Source: UBA5859 sp041940025 (GTDB taxonomy: Bacteria; Pseudomonadota; Gammaproteobacteria; UBA5859). Taken from it: a DNA stretch of 64,000 bases. Location of the stretch: contig JBGTSY010000007.1 of NCBI GenBank assembly GCA_041940025.1, forward strand, positions 80,968 through 144,967, in the 5' to 3' direction. Positions 1 through 8,046 of the stretch are shown piece by piece. Under the pieces are notes generated by a model. That model saw nothing but the letters and a program-made list of their open reading frames with translations, was not told the origin of the DNA and did not search any database. Position numbers and translations under genes: made by a program. Within the stretch, counting starts at the first letter, position 1. Each line of letters begins with the position of its first letter.

Positions 1-814
1 GCATGCGCGCTATTAAAGTATCTTGTTTCTCAGAAGACTGATCTATTAAACCTAACGCCACAGATAATCGCGCCAAAGGAGAGCGGATTTCATGAGACAC
101 ATCGTGAAACAGATGATTTTGAGTCTCCACTAACCGTTGTACATTGGCCGCCATCGAATTAAACTCTCGATGTAAATCGCCTATTTCGTCTCGGCGTTTG
201 CTCAATCTTTGACTGCTTCTCGCACTTAAGTCGCCAGATGCGAAAGACTTCACTGTCCGCTGCAATTCGCGCACTGGATGAGTGATGGTCCATGCCAGTG
301 CAGCGCTAAACAGGATACTGCCCACCAGAGTCACCCATAACCTCAACCGCAAGGGATCGGCGACATGCATCCACGGGGGAGACTTGCGTTGCGCGTGATT
401 CAATAGGGTTCGAGGTACCATAAGAATGAGATACTGTTCCCCAAATGGGGCGCGCACGCGCTTCACATGGGGGGGTAGAGGGGAGTCGCTCCATAACTTG
501 TCTATACGATGATGCACACGTCGAGGCAACGGACGATTAAAGAGTTCTTGATTGTGCTCATTCACGATTAAAAATGGAGGTGGCGTATCCAAACGCCATT
601 GTGTCAACAGTTTGTGTAATTGCTTCTCGCCGCCTCGCTCAATGGCGTCGGAAGCACTGTTCAACATAAAGCCAACTCCCTGCTTGTTGATAAAGTTGCT
701 CCCCGCCTCGGCCTGCTGTTGCGCATTCCAATGTACGGTCATACCCACGCCAAGGGCTATCGCGATCAATGTCACCCAAAATCCAAGAAATATTTTCCAA
801 AATAGCTTACCCAT
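1..814 (-). CDS. cpxA: Sensor histidine kinase, CpxA-like (truncated by window start)
   Basis: This is the first 271 residues of an inner-membrane sensor kinase; the ATPase domain lies outside the window. The ATG at 814 follows the response-regulator stop by 4 bp. Visible in order: a TM helix at about residues 5-22, a periplasmic region of about 130 residues, a second TM helix near 155-175 followed by the linker THPVRELQRTVKSFASGD typical of HAMP, then the dimerisation/phosphoacceptor box HDVSHEIRSPLARL with His at about residue 241. The H-box, the order RR then kinase, and the divergent CpxP-like gene all match CpxA. By family knowledge it senses envelope folding stress and phosphorylates CpxR. 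CpxA is the best assignment, but the sensor domain is divergent and other OmpR-class partners are possible. Confidence 0.85.
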   Translation of the reverse strand, partial: MGKLFWKIFLGFWVTLIAIALGVGMTVHWNAQQQAEAGSNFINKQGVGFMLNSASDAIERGGEKQLHKLLTQWRLDTPPPFLIVNEHNQELFNRPLPRRVHHRIDKLWSDSPLPPHVKRVRAPFGEQYLILMVPRTLLNHAQRKSPPWMHVADPLRLRLWVTLVGSILFSAALAWTITHPVRELQRTVKSFASGDLSARSSQRLSKRRDEIGDLHREFNSMAANVQRLVETQNHLFHDVSHEIRSPLARLSVALGLIDQSSEKQDTLIARM

Positions 815-818
815 GGTG

Positions 819-1517
819 TTAAGATTTAATCCATTGATAGCCGCTACCACGAATCGTTTCGATAGGAGAGCGGCCGTCCTCCAATTGACCTAGTTTCTGG
901 CGTAGATGACTGATGTGCATATCGATACTGCGATCAAATCTCTGTAATTTTTTCCCCAATGCCATGAGCGAGAGCTTGTCCTTTGATACAACCTCCCCAG
1001 CTTGTAACACCAATACACTAAGCAGATTAAATTCCGTACTGGTTAAGTTTAGAGGTGCTCCCGCCCAACAGGCACTGCGTGCGCCAATATTCAGCACTAA
1101 TTGATCTTGCTCGATCTCTAAATTCTGCTCGAGCGATGGCACGAATGAAACTCGCCTGATAATTGCTCGCAATCTTGCCACTAACTCTCGAGGATGGAAT
1201 GGCTTGCACATATAGTCATCCGCACCTATTTCAAGCCCCACAATTCGATCTACCTCATCCCCCTTTGCTGTCAACATTAATACAGGCACATTCGATTTTT
1301 GTCGGATCTGGCGCAACACCTCTAGCCCGTTTAGTTTTGGCATCATGATATCGAGAATGATTAAGTCGTAATCTCCACTGGTCGCTGCCTGCATGCCGGA
1401 CTCGCCGTCCTGTACTGACTCCACTTGAAACTCTTCACCACTAAGATAGTCACCCAACATATCACAGAGTGCGCGATCATCATCAACCAGTAAAATCTTG
1501 TGTGCGCTATGCGCCAT
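819..1517 (-). CDS. cpxR: Response regulator, CpxR-like (OmpR family)
   Basis: A 232-residue two-domain regulator. The receiver domain (about 1-120) shows the acidic pocket VDDD at 11-14, phosphoacceptor Asp56 in LDIMMP, Thr83 and Lys105 (CKPF). A winged-helix DNA-binding domain of OmpR type fills residues 130-232 (TSTEFNLLSVL, then HISHLRQKL and RGSGYQW near the end). It is transcribed with the kinase downstream (4-bp gap). The promoter region is shared with the divergent CpxP-like gene and contains a perfect CpxR box at 1588-1602, implying autoregulation. It is expected to bind GTAAA direct repeats and control envelope-stress genes. The CpxR assignment rests on length, motifs, the cpxP partner and the operator. 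Confidence 0.9.
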   Translation of the reverse strand: MAHSAHKILLVDDDRALCDMLGDYLSGEEFQVESVQDGESGMQAATSGDYDLIILDIMMPKLNGLEVLRQIRQKSNVPVLMLTAKGDEVDRIVGLEIGADDYMCKPFHPRELVARLRAIIRRVSFVPSLEQNLEIEQDQLVLNIGARSACWAGAPLNLTSTEFNLLSVLVLQAGEVVSKDKLSLMALGKKLQRFDRSIDMHISHLRQKLGQLEDGRSPIETIRGSGYQWIKS

Positions 1518-1587
1518 GGATATTGCTCTTAATTAGACAGATCCCGATTTAATCTTACGTCAACTAGGACTGAAATTTGTACCGACA

Positions 1588-1602
1588 TTTACAAAGATTT
1601 AC
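1588..1602 (-). promoter_or_regulatory. CpxR box (GTAAA-N5-GTAAA)
   Basis: On the minus strand the sequence reads GTAAA-TCTTT-GTAAA, an exact match to the CpxR operator consensus of two GTAAA repeats spaced by 5 bp. It lies about 70 bp upstream of cpxR and about 100 bp upstream of the CpxP-like ATG, placed to serve both directions. The match is seen directly; regulation is inferred from the Cpx family. Confidence 0.85.
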
Positions 1603-1699
1603 ACAAAAGACAAACTTTTTTTCATAAAAGTGTTCGATAATTATTTCACCGACGTACTAAACCGTACTTGACAGTCCATTCACAATTGAAGGAGTCACC

Positions 1700-2185
1700 A
1701 TGAAATCCATACTAGTTACTTTAGTGCTTTTATCCACTATAGCCATTAGTTTAATGGCCATCATGCACAGAGCAGATGCGCACGAACCCACAGAACCCCG
1801 CCATAATATTTTTTCCTCTTCATTGTTTATGCACAACAAGATGGACAGAATGGCAACTGCATTGGAACTTTCCGATGATCAGCGTGATGCCATCGATACT
1901 CTATGGAAAAGTCAACGTGATCGCATGAAAACTGAGCATCAAACGATACACGCCTCGCGTCAGGCTTTCCACCAAGCCATCACCCGCACTCCATATGATG
2001 CCGCTCAAATTGAGCATTTAGCCAAGGAGATGTCAACACAAATGAGCACTTTGCTTGTCGCTCATGCGAAGCACTTTCGACACATGTACGAACTGTTGAC
2101 TCCCGAACAACAAGCAAAACTTCAACAGTTACATGAAAAACGCCTTGAGCGCAAAAAACGACACTTCACGAAACGAAACAAATGA
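1700..2185 (+). CDS. cpxP: Periplasmic CpxP/Spy-family protein
   Basis: A 161-residue exported helical protein. The N-terminus has a signal peptide (hydrophobic run ILVTLVLLSTIAISLMAIM, then RADAHE). The mature part carries two LTxxQ-type motifs, LSDDQRDAI near residue 58 and LTPEQQAKL near 139, typical of the CpxP/Spy/ZraP chaperone family, and a very basic C-terminus. A strong Shine-Dalgarno AAGGAG precedes the ATG by 5 bp. Its position divergent to cpxR with a CpxR box between them matches the enterobacterial cpxP arrangement. In that family CpxP inhibits CpxA and delivers misfolded proteins for degradation, while Spy is a chaperone; sequence alone does not separate the two roles here. Confidence 0.85.
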   Translation: MKSILVTLVLLSTIAISLMAIMHRADAHEPTEPRHNIFSSSLFMHNKMDRMATALELSDDQRDAIDTLWKSQRDRMKTEHQTIHASRQAFHQAITRTPYDAAQIEHLAKEMSTQMSTLLVAHAKHFRHMYELLTPEQQAKLQQLHEKRLERKKRHFTKRNK

Positions 2186-2197
2186 CATCACTCTTGT

Positions 2198-2228
2198 CAC
2201 TAGTCCTCGAATAGATCGAGGGCTAGTG
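2198..2228 (+). terminator. Hairpin after the cpxP-like gene
   Basis: A 13-bp stem (CACTAG-T-CCTCGA pairing with TCGAGG-G-CTAGTG, one G-U pair) with a short loop starts 12 bp after the stop codon. There is no long T tract, so it may act as a weak terminator or a transcript-end stabiliser. Confidence 0.5.
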
Positions 2229-2577
2229 AATTGCTTCACTAACAGCTATCGACACCGTTACTACACTGTGTCAAAAAGAATAAACAAGCATCATCCATCG
2301 CACTAAAATTCTCTATTGAGCCGATGCCGCCAGTTCTAAATAAGGTATTTGTAGATTTTCCTGTATATGCTATCGAAAACAAGACAATGTTGCCTCAATC
2401 GAGTGAGTGAATCACTAAGGTTAAAAGAGTATTGCGGGCAGATAGAAATCAAGATCATCTATCTATGCTCAATCATTTTTTAACTGTGTTCTCGTCTTAT
2501 CCCTCTAACCACAGGTTTGCTGGAAATCGGCTGGCCCTAACACGCAATGACTCTCTGAATGAAGCAAATATGGTATT

Positions 2578-2591
2578 CTGATTTATATCAA
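2578..2591. promoter_or_regulatory. FNR/ANR-like operator
   Basis: CTGAT-TTAT-ATCAA matches the FNR/ANR consensus TTGAT-N4-ATCAA at 9 of 10 defined positions. It ends 77 bp before the ATG of the dehydrogenase. Oxygen control would suit the downstream relic of a ferredoxin-dependent 2-oxoacid oxidoreductase, usually an oxygen-sensitive enzyme. The match is seen; the function is inferred. Confidence 0.5.
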
Positions 2592-2607
2592 AACAGCTAG
2601 TCCTATT

Positions 2608-2623
2608 TTGATTTATATATCAA
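2608..2623. promoter_or_regulatory. Second TTGAT/ATCAA palindrome
   Basis: TTGAT-TTATAT-ATCAA has perfect FNR-type half-sites but a 6-bp rather than 4-bp spacer. It lies 45 bp upstream of the dehydrogenase ATG and is a near-repeat of the site 30 bp upstream. It may be a duplicated, degenerate operator or simply AT-rich promoter sequence. Confidence 0.3.
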
Positions 2624-2668
2624 CAATTGCAGCGAATAATTCTTTGCATAACAAAAAGGAATAATTAG

Positions 2669-3802
2669 ATGGATGTGCCATTCCAGTACTGTGATGAGTT
2701 GGGCCCGAACAAAATTATTCATGTCTACGAACCGGAATTGGCATTAAAAGGCGTACTGGTAGTAGACAACACTGCCGCCGGTCCTGCCATTGGCGGTCTA
2801 CGTATGGCTGCAAATGCTTCTACAGCGGAATGTGTTCGCTTAGCACGGGCAATGACCTTAAAAAATGCCGCCGCGGGACTACCTCATGGCGGCGGTAAGT
2901 CTGTGATTATCGCCGATCCCAAGCAACCTAAAGAAACAAAAGAACCACTCATTCGTGGGTTTGCGCATGCATTAAGGGACGCTGGCGACTACATCTTTGG
3001 TCCGGACATGGGTACTAACGAGGAATCAATGGCTTGGGTAAGAGATGAAATTGGCCGCTCTGTTGGACTCCCGAGAGAAGTAGGCGGCATTCCTTTAGAT
3101 GAAATTGGCGCCACTGGGTGGGGACTATTTCACGCAGCACAAGCGGCGATACCCTATTGCGATTTTGAACTATCTGGCGCGACAGTAGTGGTACAGGGTT
3201 TCGGATCAGTTGGCAAACACACTGCGAAATTTTTAAGTGACGAAGGCGCCATACTGGTGGGTGCCTCTGACAGCAGTGGTGGCGTTTTGAATCCGCATGG
3301 TCTTGATGTGTTGGCATTGATGCAACATAAATCAAAAGGGCTGTCTATTAGCTCATTCCCTGACGGCACAGCCTGTACTCAAGACGATATTGTAGACATA
3401 GAGTGCGATATCTGGATCCCCGCTGCACGGCCGGATGTCATCAATGAAGAGAACGCAACAAGACTAAAAACCAAATTAGTCTTGCAAGGCGCAAATATCC
3501 CTTTTACCCATCAAGCCGAAGTGCAATTGCATCAACGAGGAGTCTGTATCTTACCTGATTTTATTGCCAATGCCGGTGGTGTTATCTGTGCCGCGATGGA
3601 ATATCAAGGTGCGAGCGAATCGATAGCGATGCAGGTAATCGAGGAAAAAATCAAGCGTAATACTGAGGAACTGTTATCCATTAGCCATCGGGACAACATC
3701 ACCACCAGAGAAGCCGCCACCAAATTGGCTACCAAGCGAGTGAATAAAGCCATGGGATTTCGGCGTTGGACTCTCTCTTCCAATGCGCCAAATTACTTAT
3801 AA
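2669..3802 (+). CDS. Glu/Leu/Phe/Val dehydrogenase family protein (leucine dehydrogenase-like)
   Basis: A 377-residue NAD(P)-dependent amino-acid dehydrogenase that would oxidatively deaminate an amino acid to its 2-oxo acid. The N-terminal dimerisation/catalytic domain has AGPAIGGLRM and the catalytic-lysine region GLPHGGGKSVI near residues 70-80. GPDMGTNE near 112 is also typical. The Rossmann domain carries the dinucleotide motif GFGSVG near 177-182, and FIANAGGVI is present near 300. The size fits branched-chain or phenylalanine dehydrogenases. The Shine-Dalgarno AAGGA lies 7 bp before the ATG. The next reading frame is a relic of a 2-oxoacid:ferredoxin oxidoreductase, followed by an acyl-CoA ligase and an aminotransferase, so the operon once linked amino acids to acyl-CoA. 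Substrate is not resolved. Confidence 0.88.
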   Translation: MDVPFQYCDELGPNKIIHVYEPELALKGVLVVDNTAAGPAIGGLRMAANASTAECVRLARAMTLKNAAAGLPHGGGKSVIIADPKQPKETKEPLIRGFAHALRDAGDYIFGPDMGTNEESMAWVRDEIGRSVGLPREVGGIPLDEIGATGWGLFHAAQAAIPYCDFELSGATVVVQGFGSVGKHTAKFLSDEGAILVGASDSSGGVLNPHGLDVLALMQHKSKGLSISSFPDGTACTQDDIVDIECDIWIPAARPDVINEENATRLKTKLVLQGANIPFTHQAEVQLHQRGVCILPDFIANAGGVICAAMEYQGASESIAMQVIEEKIKRNTEELLSISHRDNITTREAATKLATKRVNKAMGFRRWTLSSNAPNYL

Positions 3803-4315
3803 AGGACCTCTATACAGACAATGTATTGTATTCGCCTCTACGGACGTGATGCACAGGGAGCAAAAACCGCTACCAGTCGAAGGGAACATGGATTTGCGGG
3901 AGAGCAAGAGCATCTCTTCAGTATTTGGGCAGCCCACCGACCGGCTTACCTTGCTACGATTATTGGAACCGAACAGTTAGATTGCACAAGAAAGGTAGAA
4001 AAAGCGCAACAGTTAAAAGGGCCAAAATTATTTATCGCCTTTTCGCCTTGCCCCACAGGTTCGGAGTGCGTTGTTAAAGATTCAGTGGATTTTGGAAAAT
4101 CGGAGTATGGCCTCTCAAGAAGTAAGTGGAGGCGAAAGTGATTCACGCCAACAGCGCGATAGCCTGTGGAAACGTATCTAGAAACGCATGCGCGATGTGC
4201 ACATCTTTTCCATCCACGGGCAGATGTAGGCACGATATGCGAGAGGCAACAGAAAATGGATACCTATGCGCAATCGATCAAGCGAAGTGTCAAATTTTAA
4301 AAAGGGGATCTAAGA
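3803..4315 (+). pseudogene. Relic of 2-oxoacid:ferredoxin oxidoreductase beta subunit (porB-like)
   Basis: The frame just after the dehydrogenase stop reads like the C-terminal half of a thiamine-diphosphate-dependent PorB-type subunit: GAKTATS, IWAAHRPAYLATI, TRKVEKAQQLKGPKLF and IAFSPCPTG match, in order, the family pattern (GA.T.TT, AAH..PYVAT, KVEKA...GP.FI, SPCP.GW). That frame stops at 4141. The typical C-terminal signature (GRCRHDM, then AIDQAKCQILKRG) continues in another frame up to about 4310. The N-terminal domain with the ThDP site is missing and no partner alpha or gamma subunit is nearby, so the gene is dead. The assignment rests on motif recognition by eye. Confidence 0.6.
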
Positions 4316-6025
4316 TTGGCCGCACAAACACATAGCTATTTTCATCGCGGTGGCAGCACACCCTTGTTGGGTACCACCATCCCGGAACACTTTATAAAGG
4401 TAATCAAGAGCTTTCCAGAGAGAGAAGCGATCGTTTCCATTCCCCAGCAGCGTCGGCTAACTTACCAGCAATTTTCCGATTCGGCAGATCAATTGGCGAA
4501 GGGATTAATGGCGTCAGGCTATAAAAAAGGCGATCGCATCGGGATCTGGTCCACCAATAACATTGAATGGTTATTACTACAGATGGCCACTGCAAGACTG
4601 GGCGTTATTTTGGTGAACATGCATCCCGCTTTAATAGGTCAAGAGCTCGCATATGCGATCCAACGCTCGCAGGTACAGGGGCTATTTCTGATCCCTGGCT
4701 TTCACAAAAGCGATTATGTGGCACGACTAATAGCGTTGATGCCTAAACTAAAAAATATACGGCCGGACAAGCTCACTTTTGAGGATTTTCCTGATCTGAG
4801 ACGGATAGTGATCTACGATCCGAAACAACCTGATCACACAGTGAGTCCCTATCCGGGATTGACCCCTTGGCAGGAGGTGTTAGCCGCAGGCAGACATCTT
4901 TCCGATGAACAACTTGATAATGCCACTCACTCTTTAGATTTCGATGATGCTATCAACATTCAATATACATCTGGCACCACAGGGTTTCCCAAACCAGTAG
5001 TGCTTTCCCATCATAATCTGTTAAATAATGCCTACTTCACCGCATTGGAAATGCAATTCAAAGAAACAGATCGACTCTGTGTGCCAGTGCCTTTCTACCA
5101 CTGTTTTGGCATGGTGTTGGCTAACTTGCTCTGCTTGAGTGTGGGTGCCTGCGTGATCATCCCAAGTGAACATTTTGATGCGCACAGTGTCTTACAGACC
5201 ATTGCACAGGAAAAATGTACTGCACTCCATGGCGTCCCCACCATGTTTATCGCAGAGCTAGAACATGACACATTTGATCAGTACGATTACAGCACATTGA
5301 GAACCGGCATTATGGCAGGCGCACCCTGTCCCCCTGAATTGATGACCCGGGTGATTGAGGAGATGCACTGCAGCGACATCTTAATCGGCTATGGTGAAAC
5401 GGAAGCCTCTCCCCTGACTCACATCACTAGCAGTGATGACTCCTTTGACCGTCGTATTCATACGGTGGGTAGAAACCTGCCTCACCAGGAGGTAAAAATT
5501 ATCGACACCGAAACGGGCCACATTCTGCCCCTCGGTGAGGTGGGAGAAATCTGTTTTCGCGGCTACCACGTGATGATCGGATATTTTAACGATGAAGATA
5601 ATACTGCAAAGACAGTAGACACAAACGGTTGGTTATTCTCCGGAGATCTCGGCTCCATGGATAAGGAAGGCTATGTCAAAATCACCGGGCGTCGTAAAGA
5701 GATGATCATTCGCGGAGGAGAAAATCTCTATCCCGCAGAGATCGAAGGCGTCATTTTTCAACACCCAAAAGTTGAACAGGTGGCCGTGTTCGGTGTGCCG
5801 GATCGACTATATGGCGAAGAGGTCATGGCCTGGATCCTCCCTCGTCACAAAGAAACACTGACCGAAGCAGAGTTAAGAGAATATTGTCAGGAGAATCTTG
5901 CTCATTTTAAGGTACCGAAATATATGTGCATTGTGGAAGAATTTCCCATGACTGTCACAGGTAAACTACAAAAATTTAAAATGCAGGAGATCGCGATTAA
6001 GCAACTACACAGATCCCAACAGTAA
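4316..6025 (+). CDS. AMP-dependent acyl-CoA synthetase (FadD-like)
   Basis: A 569-residue adenylate-forming ligase that would activate a carboxylic acid with ATP and CoA. The signature P-loop YTSGTTGFPKPVVLSH is near residue 223, followed by the substrate-pocket motif PFYHCFGM, the A5 motif GYGETEASPLTH, the A7 motif WLFSGDLG, the hinge GRRKEMIIRGGENLYPAEIE and the catalytic lysine in TGKLQKFKM near the C-terminus. The usual G after PK is a P here, a small departure. The start is a TTG preceded by AAAGGGG 9 bp upstream. It follows the porB relic and precedes an aminotransferase. Fatty or aromatic acid substrate cannot be told from sequence. Confidence 0.9.
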   Translation: MAAQTHSYFHRGGSTPLLGTTIPEHFIKVIKSFPEREAIVSIPQQRRLTYQQFSDSADQLAKGLMASGYKKGDRIGIWSTNNIEWLLLQMATARLGVILVNMHPALIGQELAYAIQRSQVQGLFLIPGFHKSDYVARLIALMPKLKNIRPDKLTFEDFPDLRRIVIYDPKQPDHTVSPYPGLTPWQEVLAAGRHLSDEQLDNATHSLDFDDAINIQYTSGTTGFPKPVVLSHHNLLNNAYFTALEMQFKETDRLCVPVPFYHCFGMVLANLLCLSVGACVIIPSEHFDAHSVLQTIAQEKCTALHGVPTMFIAELEHDTFDQYDYSTLRTGIMAGAPCPPELMTRVIEEMHCSDILIGYGETEASPLTHITSSDDSFDRRIHTVGRNLPHQEVKIIDTETGHILPLGEVGEICFRGYHVMIGYFNDEDNTAKTVDTNGWLFSGDLGSMDKEGYVKITGRRKEMIIRGGENLYPAEIEGVIFQHPKVEQVAVFGVPDRLYGEEVMAWILPRHKETLTEAELREYCQENLAHFKVPKYMCIVEEFPMTVTGKLQKFKMQEIAIKQLHRSQQ

Positions 6026-6140
6026 GAAGAGTCCTAAGTGTCACTATTTGTCAGAACCAATGTGAAAATACAACTAATAACTAAACCTGCTCTGATCCAG
6101 TTCAAATCCTGTATCGCACCGAACAGATAGTTTGATAGTG

Positions 6141-7346
6141 ATGACTGACACCTCCTTCATCGACCACACTTATAAACTTGTCGCCAATCGTGTGGCCACC
6201 GCTAAGATTTCTGCCATTAAGGAAATGGCGATGTTAAGTGCTAACATTCAGGACGCCGCGTCCTTAGCTTGGGGCTTACCTTCCTTTCGCACACCTGCCC
6301 ATATCCGCCAATCTGTCTCTGAAGCATTAAACTCAGATGAGTCGATTGGCAAATATGCATTACCGGATGGGTTAACAAGACTACGAGAATTGGCGGCGAT
6401 CAAACACGCTAATGAGACCCAAATAACCATTGATCCCGATAAAGAAGTGATGATTTCGGCAGGTAATATGCAGGCGGTGTCACTTTTGCTCACTGCGCTA
6501 CTTAATCCTGGAGACGAAGTGATTCTGACCAATCCCGGTTTTGCATCACATTTCCAGCAAATTCGCATTCATGGTGGCCAAGCCGTGACCTGGCCACTCA
6601 ATGAACACCAAGGCTGGTCACTAAACACAGCACATCTTGCCGATCTGATCACACCACGAACAAAAGCGATTATTTTAGTATCGCCCTCCAACCCAACCGG
6701 CACACTCTTTAGACAAGAAGAGTTAGAACAAGTCGCCGCCATCGCCCACCGCCATGGCTTGTTCATCATTTTGGATGATCCCTACTCGGCTTTTTGTTAT
6801 CAAAATGAAAAAGACCATTTTAATTTAGCCTCCATCACTTCGATTCAAAATCAGTTAGCTTACTGCTTCACCTTTTCAAAGTGCCATGCCATGAGCGGAT
6901 GGCGACTGGGATACATGATTTTGCCCAGTTGGTTAAAGCAACATATCCTCAAAGTTCACGATGCCAATATGATCTGCGCCCCTAGAATTTCTCAAGTGGC
7001 CGGCATGGCGGCTCTAAGCCGAAACCCGACTCACATAGATGAATTCAGATCTATTTTAAATAAACGGCGGAAATTAATATGTGAGAGACTAGACGCCTTA
7101 TCCGCTATTTTCTCTTATGTACCTCCAGACGGTGCGTATTATGTTTTTCCTCGATATCATACTGATCACAAAGGTTCCTGGGATTTTTCCTTGAATTTGT
7201 TAAAAGAGGCAAGAGTGACAGTCACTCCTGGCAGTGCATTTGGATCCAAGGGAGAAAATCATGTACGCATGGCATTCTGCGTAGACGAAGAGACCATCAA
7301 TCTGGCCTTCGATCGCATGAGTCAATACTTTGGATATCCAGCTTAG
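6141..7346 (+). CDS. Class I/II PLP-dependent aminotransferase
   Basis: About 401 residues, fold-type I aminotransferase of the aspartate aminotransferase superfamily. Seen: substrate/PLP-binding VSPSNPTGTLF near residue 184, ILDDPYSAF near 216 (Asp for the pyridine nitrogen), the PLP lysine in FTFSKCHAMSGWRLGY near 246-260, and the C-terminal VRMAFC with the substrate-carboxylate Arg. ATG at 6141 is preferred; in-frame TTG (6132) and GTG (6138) would add only three residues, and no clear ribosome site decides. It is the last gene of the amino-acid/acyl-CoA cluster and could supply 2-oxo acids or remove amino groups. Amino-donor specificity is unknown. Confidence 0.88.
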   Translation: MTDTSFIDHTYKLVANRVATAKISAIKEMAMLSANIQDAASLAWGLPSFRTPAHIRQSVSEALNSDESIGKYALPDGLTRLRELAAIKHANETQITIDPDKEVMISAGNMQAVSLLLTALLNPGDEVILTNPGFASHFQQIRIHGGQAVTWPLNEHQGWSLNTAHLADLITPRTKAIILVSPSNPTGTLFRQEELEQVAAIAHRHGLFIILDDPYSAFCYQNEKDHFNLASITSIQNQLAYCFTFSKCHAMSGWRLGYMILPSWLKQHILKVHDANMICAPRISQVAGMAALSRNPTHIDEFRSILNKRRKLICERLDALSAIFSYVPPDGAYYVFPRYHTDHKGSWDFSLNLLKEARVTVTPGSAFGSKGENHVRMAFCVDEETINLAFDRMSQYFGYPA

Positions 7347-8046
7347 TGGCATAACATAATTTCTGTGGCTCGTTATACGAAAAAGCTCGGTCCGTTTGAA
7401 AACGCATTTTTGTTGCTGGATAACGATGATTTTAAAATGCAGTTGGTAGGCTATTTGAAACTCCACAGATCTGACAACTAAAGTGGGAAGTAAACCGGTG
7501 ATCCCGCGCAAGAGATGCAGAACACTGCGCGGAACCATTGCCTAGCGTGGTGAAAAACACCATTGTTTAATCGCCACTTTGGAAACAGATGACTGGATCC
7601 GCAACTCAAATATGGCGATAAGTGACCGCGCACGCAAAACTAATGTACCCAATATAAGTGCTAATAAAGTTCTATTTGAGTAGATGACCCAAATGCAAGC
7701 AGAGCCCTTAGATTACTCTCATCCTCTACGGCTAATCCACATCATTGATACACTTCAGAACACCATGGAGTTCGCCATCTCACTGAATGTGTCCATTTTC
7801 TGTGCTTCTCGATGGTACTGCATTGAATGTGACAGTCAGGTTATGTAGACAAACCATATGTGGGCATATCTTCGGAAGAAAGCAGTATCAGATATAGGTA
7901 AACTTACCAATTGTCTATAAAATGCCTTGAATAGTTTTGCAAGCGCACTGACTCGATTCGACTATCGATTAATTCAATGAGCTTTTCTTGGTTCACAAAA
8001 GCTGCTCCCTGTTGGATCTCACTTAACCGCTCAACAACAGTAGAAT
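7347..8046. other. Intergenic region between convergent genes
   Basis: 700 bp between the convergent aminotransferase and hybrid kinase. No start-to-stop gene is convincing. On the minus strand an open frame of about 55 codons (7904 to about 8070) overlaps and follows the kinase stop in another frame, but it has no plausible start codon near its beginning. No terminator hairpin with a T tract was seen. Confidence 0.5.

Larger units (their letters stand above)
2229..2668. other. Intergenic region upstream of the dehydrogenase
   Basis: No convincing gene. The distal part is AT-rich and contains the two FNR-like palindromes listed separately; the first 330 bp show nothing I can support. Confidence 0.6.
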
